The notes: generated from the letters alone by a model not told the origin. A DNA stretch of 7,529 bases from Candidatus Poseidoniales archaeon (GCA_022447885.1 JAKUTA010000054.1:1-7529), one strand, 5' to 3'. Positions 1 through 6,053 are shown, numbered from the stretch's first letter. Numbers and translations: made by a program.

Positions 1-69
1 CTTCTGACGCACCGGTTTGCGCTGCTTGAGCTTCCAGTCCTTCGCCACGCGCTCGTCGCGGCGCGCCAC
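1..69 (-). CDS. 5' end of an unidentified, highly basic protein (partial, GTG start)
   Basis: Read on the minus strand from a GTG at 69-67, the frame stays open for 23 codons to the left edge. Of the 23 residues 10 are Lys or Arg; the start reads MARRDERVAKDW and continues with KLKQRKPV. Of the 23 codons, 21 end in G or C, as in the other genes here, which argues that the frame is really coding. A GAGGG Shine-Dalgarno-like run (83-79) lies 9 nt before the GTG. An in-frame stop at 111-109 limits upstream extension, and a TTG at 78-76 is the only other nearby start. The basic composition resembles a small ribosomal or other nucleic-acid-binding protein, but I do not recognise the family and assign no function. 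It is divergent from the amidotransferase gene, with 59 bp between the start codons. Confidence 0.5.
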   Translation of the reverse strand, partial: MARRDERVAKDWKLKQRKPVRQK

Positions 70-70
70 T

Positions 71-97
71 CCCTTCAACCCTCGCCGGTTTGAAGGG
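71..97. repeat. Perfect 8-bp inverted repeat in a divergent intergenic region
   Basis: CCCTTCAA (71-78) and TTGAAGGG (90-97) are perfect reverse complements separated by 11 nt, so arm centres are 19 bp apart, close to two helical turns. The repeat lies between two divergent start codons (69 minus, 129 plus). Its right arm directly abuts the putative TATA box at 98-104. It could be an operator for a dimeric regulator. It could also be partly accidental, since the right arm doubles as the purine-rich element upstream of the TATA box. Confidence 0.5.
79..83 (-). promoter_or_regulatory. Possible Shine-Dalgarno site for the left-edge gene
   Basis: GAGGG on the minus strand, 9 nt before the GTG at 69. 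It is the only SD-like run near that start and supports choosing GTG as the initiation codon. Confidence 0.35.
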
Positions 98-104
98 TTC
101 AAAA
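91..104 (+). promoter_or_regulatory. BRE/TATA-like promoter of the glutamine amidotransferase gene
   Basis: TGAAGGG (91-97) followed by TTCAAAA (98-104). The AT-rich box begins 31 nt before the ATG at 129, which places the expected transcription start at or next to the start codon (leaderless mRNA). The gene before position 927 has a nearly identical element at 891-904 (12 of 14 bases the same) at nearly the same distance. Confidence 0.5.
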
Positions 105-128
105 GGAATCAGCGAATGATACTCAGAT

Positions 129-839
129 ATGTGCGACTTGTTCGGTATGAGCTGCAACGAGAGTGACAGGGCAACGCGTAGCCTGCCTCGTTTCGCTGAC
201 TCGTCTGCTGGTAATCCGCATGGCTGGGGAATAGGCTGGTTCGAGGGCAACAGCGCCGAGGTCAATCGCGCACCTGAACGAGCAGACTTCAGTACGTTCT
301 ACGAGGAGAGCACAGCCATGGCTCGCAGCCACACGATCGTGGCTCATCTCCGCTATTCGACTGTGGGTAAGCCTTGCGAATGCAACTGCCATCCATTCAA
401 ATGGAATCATCGCGGACGAGACTGGCTGTTGGCTCACAATGGACATGTCGGAGGTACGTCTCCGCATCCTCTCGCCGAGGGAGACACCGATTCCGAGCGC
501 ATCTTCATCCAGATCATGAAAAAGGTAGGGGAATATCAGGAAGGAGGCAGGATCAGAGGTCAGATTCCAGCTTTGAAGAAGGCTATTCGACACATATTCG
601 ACACCTATGATACTGACATCAACCTGAATCTGCTCATCAGCGACGGCCATCATCTCTACGTCTTCCACCATTATCCCGGTAAACCGATTTACATGCTGGA
701 GCGCTCGAAGCAGTACGGCGGCGCAGTGCTCGTCTCAACGGTTCCGCTGAGCGATGAGGGCTGGGTGCCGCTGGCCCCGGACCGGCTGCTGGTCATCAAT
801 CATGGTGAGATCCAACTCTACACCGACCCGCTCATCTGA
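129..839 (+). CDS. Class II (Ntn-type) glutamine amidotransferase domain protein, YafJ-like
   Basis: Stand-alone amidotransferase domain of 236 residues, the usual size of YafJ-type proteins. Such domains hydrolyse glutamine to glutamate and ammonia; the acceptor for this subfamily is generally unknown. The protein starts MCDLFGMS, so removal of Met1 exposes Cys2 as the N-terminal nucleophile, the defining feature of class II amidotransferases. Other family landmarks are HGWGIGW (31-37), HLRYST (73-78, with Arg75), HNG (103-105, with Asn104 and Gly105 of the oxyanion region) and DSE (121-123). The ATG at 129 is required because the Cys must be residue 2. No Shine-Dalgarno lies at a normal distance, and the TATA-like box suggests a leaderless transcript. 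No synthetase domain or acceptor-enzyme gene lies beside it, so partner and substrate are unknown. It is predicted cytosolic, with no signal peptide. The family call is secure; the physiological role is not. Confidence 0.93.
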   Translation: MCDLFGMSCNESDRATRSLPRFADSSAGNPHGWGIGWFEGNSAEVNRAPERADFSTFYEESTAMARSHTIVAHLRYSTVGKPCECNCHPFKWNHRGRDWLLAHNGHVGGTSPHPLAEGDTDSERIFIQIMKKVGEYQEGGRIRGQIPALKKAIRHIFDTYDTDINLNLLISDGHHLYVFHHYPGKPIYMLERSKQYGGAVLVSTVPLSDEGWVPLAPDRLLVINHGEIQLYTDPLI

Positions 840-890
840 TCGGCACTCCAGGTACGATCGATGTCCATTCTGGAGGCGGGCACCGGCGCG

Positions 891-905
891 TGAAGGCTTC
901 AATAC
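891..905 (+). promoter_or_regulatory. BRE/TATA-like promoter of the large surface protein gene
   Basis: TGAAGGC (891-897) followed by TTCAATAC (898-905). The AT-rich box begins 29 nt before the ATG at 927, again predicting a leaderless or nearly leaderless transcript. It suggests that this gene has its own promoter although it follows the amidotransferase on the same strand, 87 bp downstream. Confidence 0.5.
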
Positions 906-926
906 ATGCTGGGGGTTCGGTAGTCC

Positions 927-3797
927 ATGCTCCGCCGCATCGCATGTGCGCTCATCTTGCTGTTGTTCGTTCTTCCAGCAGCCGCTGATTCATCTGTAGG
1001 TCAAGAGGATGAGGGTCAGCAAGCGAATTTTGGTTTCGACCTGACGGGCGGTCCTCAGAATTACACCCAGGTCGCTTACCAGAATCTGTTCACGGCAGGC
1101 GGATTGGCGGCGGATGACACCGTTCGACTCGTAGCACACTCCCCGCAATCGATGCTGGTCGAAGGGGTGTACAACCCGGGTCTGTTCCTCGGCTCGAATT
1201 ATTCCCAATCCGATGGCCTGAGCGGCTATCTGATGTATCTGGATGCTGATTGGACCAGCGATGAACCCGCAGTCTCGATCGACTGGCTCGATTGGTCGTC
1301 TGACAGCCACATCCGAGGTGTTCTGCGCAACGACCACCTCGTCATCGGTACTCACTGTTATGGAGATGAACCCGTTTTCTGCAATGCTACTGAGAACAGC
1401 AGGCCAGGCCAGCAGGGAATGTACGAGGACAGTTGGGCGCTCACGATTCGAAATCTCAGCGACGGTTCTGACGACACCACCTGGATTTACCACAACACCG
1501 ACCCGGGGAATTTCCAAATTCGAAGTGTCATCCCGCTGCGTCAGGATATCGTCCTGGTCAGCGGAGTTTTCGTGGGGAAGCTGGAGGTCACTGGACACAC
1601 GGTCCTGAATCAGCAGGGTAACTCCGGGTGGCATGGCTTCTATGCCATCTATCATATCGATCAGCATGAATGGCTGGTGGCGGCAGCGGAAGGTTTCGTT
1701 GTTCAGGCCGCTGCGATGGCACCATCCGGCCCCGCCGAGACCGCGAACATGGTGTATGTATCGACTCCGCCCACATCCGGTTCAGGCGGATTGGTTCCGT
1801 CGGCAGCAATAGGGGTGATCGACGACAACCTGGTTTTCCACCCGATGCACAATCTGTCAGGCTCGATCGGGCAGCATTTCAACATCATCACCACCCCGCA
1901 CAGCCTGTTGATCTCAGGTGAGCACTCCGGCATCACGATCGACGACACGGCCATCGAACCGGTAGGTGGTGTCGATGGTTTCCTGCTGTCCCTCTCGCCA
2001 CAGACGTTCAGCACGTCCTGGTATCTCTCCATCGGTTCAGGAGAGGATGACGTCATGCGCGGGGCATGCTGGTTGGATACGGGTCACGCGCTGTTCAGCG
2101 GCTCCTTCGCGGACACGACCTTGTTTCCCCGGGAGAACCGAACCCCCATTCTCGTGACCCCGTTAGAGGTTCCAGATGGTGATGCGGTCGGAGATATCGT
2201 GGTGATCATCAACCGATACGGAGAATATGTCAACATCCTCCCGACCCAGTTCTCGGAAACCCACTGTCATGGTTTCGCGGGAGGCGGTTTCCTCGGCATC
2301 TTCGAGGATGATTTCAATTTCCAAGGTCACGAATACTCCAGCCTCGGGATGTCTGATTTCTCTGTGACTCACCTCGTGCACGACGAGGATCTTGATGGGT
2401 ATGGTCCTGCAGCTGATTCATTCCCTGATGATCCGACACAATGGTCCGATGCGGACGGGGATGGCTACGGTGACAATTCGACCGAAGGGGCGACCACCCC
2501 GGATGCGTGTGTCGATGAATCCGGGACCTCGACCGAAGACAGGTATGGTTGCCCTGACCGGGATAGAGATGGTTGGTCGGACGAGGCGGACATCTTCCCG
2601 GCAGACCCGTCTCAATGGTCGGATGCGGATTTCGATGGCTACGGTGACAATCCAGACGGGAACACCCCGGATGCCTGCCCTGAGCAGAGTGGCACATCTC
2701 AGTTGGCAGGGGTGTTCGGGTGTGTCGACAGTGATGGAGACAAAATGGCTGACGAAAGTGATCCATTCCCCGTCGATGGAACGCAGTGGCGCGACGAGGA
2801 CGGGGACAACTTCGGAGACAACCCGTTTGGTTTCAACCCTGACTTCTGTCAGATTGATTATGGCACGAGTTACCTCGATGTGAACGGTTGTCCTGACCAG
2901 GATGGCGATGGTTACAGCGACTCGGGTGACGACTTCCCCGCCGACCCCTCGGAATTCCGCGACACCGACAACGATGGAGTTGGAGACAACAGAGATGTCT
3001 TTCCCTTCAATCCAGACCAGCAGACAGACCGTGACGGTGACCAGTTCGGCGACAACCCCAACGGATTCCAAGGCGATGCCTTCCCTGATGATCCCACCCA
3101 ATGGTCGGATGTCGATGGTGACCTCTGTGGTGACAACAAGACCGGGAACTCCGGTGACATGTTCCCCTTGGATATCACTCAGTGCGCGGATGCTGATGGT
3201 GACGGTCACGGAGACAACAAGATGGGCAACAGTGCCGACCATTTCCCCGATGATGCCAGATATTGGGCGGATGCTGATGGTGACGGCATCCCAGATGAGC
3301 TGGACGATGATCGCGACAACGACGGCTTGATCGACTCTGAGGATGCCTTCCCCGACAATCCGTTGTGGGGTTACGACACCGATGGTGATACCATCGCCGA
3401 TCTGGTGGACACGGATGATGACGGTGATGGATTCACGGACAGCGTTGAACTGGAAGCCGGCACCAACCCGCTGGATGCCGACAGCCACCCGATCGAAGGC
3501 ATCACGGTGTTCGGCATCGAACTGGGAGTATGGGACATCGTCGGCATCATCGGTGGCGTCCCTCTCGCCATCTGGCTGGGTTTCGGTCTGCTCACTCGCA
3601 CCACCCGGGCGAAAGGATTCCAGGATAAGATGGAGCAGGCGGGGACTCGAGAAGAACTGGAGGAGATAGCGAAGAGTTACGAGCACGCCTTGATGCTGCG
3701 CCTGCTGGGAACGCATCAGGGCATCCGCCTCGAACGCATCCGCGCTGAGTGCGACGACGTCATCGAGCGGTACGAGGGAGACTTCTTCGATTCCTGA
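927..3797 (+). CDS. Large cell-surface protein: signal peptide, propeller-like N-terminal region, TSP3 calcium-binding repeats, C-terminal membrane anchor
   Basis: This 956-residue protein is predicted to be exported and held in the membrane by its C-terminus. Residues 1 to about 21 are a signal peptide (MLRR, then a Leu/Ile-rich core ending PAAA). Residues of roughly 30-480 are not acidic repeats. They carry a recurrent hydrophobic-x-Gly strand motif near residues 77, 138, 210, 275, 328, 389 and 454, compatible with a beta-propeller. Residues 486-855 are TSP3-like units of the DADGDGYGDN type, separated by FPDDPTQW-like linkers, and should bind many Ca2+ ions. Three long units carry Cys pairs (528/542, 584/599, 641/655). 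A transmembrane helix spans about 868-890. The 66-residue tail (891-956) is charged, helical-looking and presumably cytoplasmic. The ATG at 927 is fixed by an in-frame TAG at 921-923. Adhesion or extracellular binding is plausible, but no enzymatic motif is visible and the ligand is unknown. Confidence 0.9.
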   Translation: MLRRIACALILLLFVLPAAADSSVGQEDEGQQANFGFDLTGGPQNYTQVAYQNLFTAGGLAADDTVRLVAHSPQSMLVEGVYNPGLFLGSNYSQSDGLSGYLMYLDADWTSDEPAVSIDWLDWSSDSHIRGVLRNDHLVIGTHCYGDEPVFCNATENSRPGQQGMYEDSWALTIRNLSDGSDDTTWIYHNTDPGNFQIRSVIPLRQDIVLVSGVFVGKLEVTGHTVLNQQGNSGWHGFYAIYHIDQHEWLVAAAEGFVVQAAAMAPSGPAETANMVYVSTPPTSGSGGLVPSAAIGVIDDNLVFHPMHNLSGSIGQHFNIITTPHSLLISGEHSGITIDDTAIEPVGGVDGFLLSLSPQTFSTSWYLSIGSGEDDVMRGACWLDTGHALFSGSFADTTLFPRENRTPILVTPLEVPDGDAVGDIVVIINRYGEYVNILPTQFSETHCHGFAGGGFLGIFEDDFNFQGHEYSSLGMSDFSVTHLVHDEDLDGYGPAADSFPDDPTQWSDADGDGYGDNSTEGATTPDACVDESGTSTEDRYGCPDRDRDGWSDEADIFPADPSQWSDADFDGYGDNPDGNTPDACPEQSGTSQLAGVFGCVDSDGDKMADESDPFPVDGTQWRDEDGDNFGDNPFGFNPDFCQIDYGTSYLDVNGCPDQDGDGYSDSGDDFPADPSEFRDTDNDGVGDNRDVFPFNPDQQTDRDGDQFGDNPNGFQGDAFPDDPTQWSDVDGDLCGDNKTGNSGDMFPLDITQCADADGDGHGDNKMGNSADHFPDDARYWADADGDGIPDELDDDRDNDGLIDSEDAFPDNPLWGYDTDGDTIADLVDTDDDGDGFTDSVELEAGTNPLDADSHPIEGITVFGIELGVWDIVGIIGGVPLAIWLGFGLLTRTTRAKGFQDKMEQAGTREELEEIAKSYEHALMLRLLGTHQGIRLERIRAECDDVIERYEGDFFDS
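2382..3491 (+). repeat. Tandem TSP3-like coding repeats, about eight units
   Basis: Repeat region inside the surface protein gene (residues 486-855). After a partial leader, units begin at residues 507, 565, 622, 678, 727, 754, 781 and 815. The seven complete intervals are 58, 57, 56, 49, 27, 27 and 34 residues, so the N-terminal units are long and the C-terminal ones short. Copies persist at DNA level: 2421-2450 and 3081-3110 match at 27 of 30 positions, exactly 660 bp apart, and all three differences are synonymous. Also 2439-2477 and 2613-2651 match at 34 of 39, one 174-bp unit apart. This fits old intragenic duplication with selection on the protein. It is not a CRISPR array. Confidence 0.85.
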
Positions 3798-3838
3798 GGG
3801 CAGCAACGTTCTGAAGGCGACGACCCTCGGCCGCCGCG

Positions 3839-4438
3839 ATGACCGCCGTCTGGTGCGTGTTCCGCAACTACGCCGCCCACGCGGTTGAGATCGGTGGTGA
3901 CATCACTCCGAGACCGCTGTTCTTCCTCAAGTCTCCGAGTTCCGTAGTGCAGGCTGACGCCGACGGGCTGACCGAGTTCAGCCTGCCCGACCATGAGGAC
4001 CTGATTCACCACGAGGTGGAGATGGTGGTGCGTCTCGGTGAGGACCTGAGTCCGGCCGAGGTGTGCATCGGAATCGACGTGACCGACCGCACCCGACAGA
4101 CCGAGGCGAAGGGCAAGGGATGGCCGTGGACCGAGGGCAAGTCGTTCCGCGACTCCGCAGTGCTCGGCACCTGGGCTGAATGGGAGGCGGGCGACCACGA
4201 GATGCAACTGTCGGTGAATGGAGAGGTGCGCCAGCGTGGCAGCAGTTCACAGATGCTGCATGACATCGACTCGCTGCTGGCCACGCTCACCGACTGGTAC
4301 GCCCTCTCGCCGGGTGACCTGGTGTTCACCGGGACTCCGGAGGGTGTCGGCGCGCTGGTCGCTGGAGACGTGGTCGAGGCGACCTTGCACGCTGCTGACG
4401 GTCGGCTTGTCAGCTGGCTGGAATCGGTCGTGCGCTGA
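3839..4438 (+). CDS. Fumarylacetoacetate hydrolase (FAH) family protein, FAHD1-type
   Basis: A compact single-domain FAH-fold enzyme of 199 residues. Members of this branch are metal-dependent hydrolases of acylpyruvates or decarboxylases of oxaloacetate. Motifs run in family order: NYAAHAVE (10-17), HHEVE (57-61), the IDVTDRTRQ segment (79-87), GKSF (100-103) and FTGTPEGVG (163-171). By alignment from memory with human FAHD1, metal ligands are Glu59, Glu61 and Asp80, the lid His/Glu pair is His14 and Glu17, and Gln87 and Lys101 are also kept, so it is probably active. The segment from the second Glu to the Asp ligand is 19 residues against 29 in FAHD1, so a surface loop is shortened. The start is the first ATG after an in-frame TGA at 3812-3814. 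No good Shine-Dalgarno is seen, and a weak TTCTGAA (3809-3815) is about 30 nt upstream. It begins 41 bp after the surface protein gene and ends directly against the convergent oxidoreductase gene. The substrate cannot be fixed from sequence. Confidence 0.9.
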   Translation: MTAVWCVFRNYAAHAVEIGGDITPRPLFFLKSPSSVVQADADGLTEFSLPDHEDLIHHEVEMVVRLGEDLSPAEVCIGIDVTDRTRQTEAKGKGWPWTEGKSFRDSAVLGTWAEWEAGDHEMQLSVNGEVRQRGSSSQMLHDIDSLLATLTDWYALSPGDLVFTGTPEGVGALVAGDVVEATLHAADGRLVSWLESVVR

Positions 4439-5623
4439 TCAGATGCCGGCGATGTCCCGCTCGACGAACTCCCTGTGCGGGTCGAGCGGATTGCCGCCCG
4501 TTGGAGACTGGCCGCAGATCAGGTCGATGAGGAGCCGACTGCACGCAGGACTGCCCATCACTCCATGACCGCTGTATCCACAGTTGAGCCACAAGCCTTC
4601 GATGTCCGTCGGACCGATCAGGGGTCGGTGGTCGGGTGTCATCGTGTACTGGCCGGCGACGATGTCCCATTCGAGATTGCCATCGGTCCACGCACGTTCC
4701 CAGAACGGTGTCACGCGGCAGATGCTCACCGGGCTGTCAGGGTCGATCAACCTCCTGTGCAGCCCGTGGTCGACCGGTACCGGGTCAGCCGCCGGGCTTG
4801 CCGGCTCATCGGCATCGGTGTGCAGCAGGAACGCGCCATCCAAGGCCGGCCTCCAGTGGGCGCCGGTCTCCTCGTCGATCACCATCGGCGAGTCCTGGGG
4901 GACGAACGGCGCGTTCGCGAAGATCAACTTCTGCCGCCTGACCGTGTAGAGCGGCAGTTCGAGCCCGGCGGTGGCTGCCACGGCTCCCGAGAACGGCCCC
5001 GCGGCGATGACCACCTGCTCGCAGGCGACCTCGCCCTTGTTCGTGCGCACGCCGCGCACGCAGCCAGAATCGACTATCACCTCGCTCACCTCACATCCGG
5101 CGACGAAGGGTGTTCGGGAGACTGAGAGCATCCCCAGCGCCAGCGCGCGCGGGTCGAGGAAGCCGTCTCCTTGACGGAAGCGCGCTTGGCGTACCCGCTC
5201 GCTGATCCACGGGAACCGCGACCGGGCCTCGTCGCCAGTGAGCAACTCGACGTCCGTGAGTCCCCAGCCATGCTGCATCTCCACCAGCCCCTGCTGCCTC
5301 GGGACGCCCGCCTCGTCCATCGTGCACCAGAGGTAGCCCTGTTGCCTGATCCCGATGTCATGGCCGTGAGCGCTCTTGAACCCGAGGAACAGTTCGACTG
5401 ATTCCGAGACCAGTTCCATCTCCTCGCGATTGTCGAACTGCAGCCGAAATCCGCCGGTGGCACGCGGCGTCGTCAACGTCGCAGGAAGGGGACGTCGCTC
5501 AAGCAGGATGCAATCCAGTCCGGCGCGCGCGGCGTGGAATGCCGTCGCTGCGCCGACCACGCCAGCGCCGATTATCACCAGATCAGCCGAGCGCGGCGGC
5601 TCAGCCAGTTCGCGTAAGTCCAC
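4439..5623 (-). CDS. FAD-dependent oxidoreductase of the DAO family (sarcosine oxidase beta / proline dehydrogenase beta-like)
   Basis: A 394-residue flavoenzyme of the D-amino-acid-oxidase fold, a family that oxidises secondary or primary amines such as sarcosine, dimethylglycine, proline or D-amino acids. An N-terminal Rossmann motif IIGAGVVGAA (17-26, Gly19, Gly21, Gly24) is followed by acidic Glu42 for the FAD ribose and the ATGGFRLQF segment (55-63). The C-terminal FAD/substrate segment includes YTMTPDHRPLIG (326-337) and LNCGYSGHG (346-354). The position where monomeric sarcosine oxidases have a Cys covalently bound to FAD is not Cys here (GQYTMTPD), so flavin attachment there is unlikely. 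The start is GTG at 5623, supported by a strong GAGGGG Shine-Dalgarno 5 nt upstream. It follows the ACT-domain gene by 17 bp and is surely cotranscribed with it. No alpha, gamma or delta sarcosine oxidase subunits lie nearby, which argues for a monomer-type enzyme. The exact substrate is unknown. Confidence 0.9.
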   Translation of the reverse strand: MDLRELAEPPRSADLVIIGAGVVGAATAFHAARAGLDCILLERRPLPATLTTPRATGGFRLQFDNREEMELVSESVELFLGFKSAHGHDIGIRQQGYLWCTMDEAGVPRQQGLVEMQHGWGLTDVELLTGDEARSRFPWISERVRQARFRQGDGFLDPRALALGMLSVSRTPFVAGCEVSEVIVDSGCVRGVRTNKGEVACEQVVIAAGPFSGAVAATAGLELPLYTVRRQKLIFANAPFVPQDSPMVIDEETGAHWRPALDGAFLLHTDADEPASPAADPVPVDHGLHRRLIDPDSPVSICRVTPFWERAWTDGNLEWDIVAGQYTMTPDHRPLIGPTDIEGLWLNCGYSGHGVMGSPACSRLLIDLICGQSPTGGNPLDPHREFVERDIAGI

Positions 5624-5628
5624 ACTCG

Positions 5629-5634
5629 CCCCTC
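5629..5634 (-). promoter_or_regulatory. Shine-Dalgarno site deciding the GTG start of the oxidoreductase
   Basis: GAGGGG on the minus strand, 5 nt before the GTG at 5623. It lies wholly within the 17-bp gap after the ACT gene stop, so the second gene of the operon initiates independently at GTG. Confidence 0.7.
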
Positions 5635-5640
5635 GTAGGT

Positions 5641-6042
5641 TCAGGGCGGGACCGATTCGTGAAGGTTGAGGGTCTGGCGCGCCTTGTCCACGTCATCGAC
5701 GCTGAACACGAGTTCCGCGTCACCGCGATCATTGAACTTGGTCAGGATGTAGATCGAGTTGATGTTCACGCCCGCATCGGCGAGCCTGCGCGAGAACTTG
5801 GCCAGCGAGCCCGCCTCGTCGGGCATCACCATGCTCAGCAGCGGGGAGGCGATGTACTCTATTCCGAGTTCGTCGAGCACCGCCTTCGTCTGCGGCACAT
5901 GCTCTGTCACCAAGGCCACGTTGGGAGCCACCCGGCCGATCGCGCAGATCGTCAGGATGTTGATGTTCGCCGCCGCCAGAGCCTCGCTCACCCTCGCCAA
6001 CTGTCCCGGTTCATCGGGGAGTTCCATGCTGAATTCCATCAT
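5641..6042 (-). CDS. Tandem ACT-domain protein, putative amino-acid-binding regulator
   Basis: A protein of 133 residues made of two ACT domains and nothing else. The first spans about residues 2-65 and the second about 67-131. Each has the family's opening turn and helix: PDEPGQLARVSEAL (9-22) and PDEAGSLAKFSRRL (74-87), followed by ANINIL and GVNINSIYI strands. ACT domains usually bind small ligands, mostly amino acids, at dimer interfaces and act allosterically. With no catalytic or DNA-binding domain attached, this protein should work by binding a partner or a metabolite. Adjacent ATG codons at 6042-6040 and 6039-6037 could both serve; GGTGA (6053-6049) 6 nt upstream fits the first. A TATA box lies about 45 bp upstream, so the mRNA should have a short leader. 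It is the first gene of an operon with the DAO-family oxidase, so sensing of that enzyme's amino-acid substrate or product is a reasonable inference, not shown. Confidence 0.9.
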   Translation of the reverse strand: MMEFSMELPDEPGQLARVSEALAAANINILTICAIGRVAPNVALVTEHVPQTKAVLDELGIEYIASPLLSMVMPDEAGSLAKFSRRLADAGVNINSIYILTKFNDRGDAELVFSVDDVDKARQTLNLHESVPP

Positions 6043-6048
6043 CTTCGC

Positions 6049-6053
6049 TCACC
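6049..6053 (-). promoter_or_regulatory. Shine-Dalgarno site of the ACT-domain gene
   Basis: GGTGA on the minus strand, 6 nt before the ATG at 6042. It lies in the short leader predicted downstream of the TATA box at 6090-6083. Confidence 0.5.

Noticed and set aside
116..166. A 16-codon frame from the ATG at 116, preceded by AAGGA, overlapping the amidotransferase start out of frame.
   Set aside because: Too short and without features. If transcription starts near 129 it would not be on the mRNA. A regulatory upstream frame cannot be excluded, but nothing else supports it.
123..671. A 182-codon open frame on the minus strand under the amidotransferase gene.
   Set aside because: The plus strand has all amidotransferase motifs; the antisense product shows no recognisable family features.
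906..926. In-frame ATG at 906 as an earlier start for the surface protein.
   Set aside because: An in-frame TAG at 921-923 separates it from the coding frame.
2382..3491. Possible CRISPR-like or tandem satellite DNA.
   Set aside because: The periodicity is that of protein-coding TSP3 units of varying length in one open frame, with synonymous drift between copies and no constant spacers.
2418..3806. A 462-codon open frame on the minus strand opposite the TSP3 repeats.
   Set aside because: It is the complement of a GAT/GAC/GGT-rich repeat region, which rarely makes stops in that frame. The product is a monotonous Val/Ile/Arg string, while the plus strand encodes a coherent signal-peptide, repeat and anchor protein.
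4475..5125. A 216-codon plus-strand open frame inside the oxidoreductase gene.
   Set aside because: The product is Arg/His-rich without domain motifs, as expected of an antisense shadow in GC-rich DNA; the minus strand encodes a clear DAO-family enzyme.
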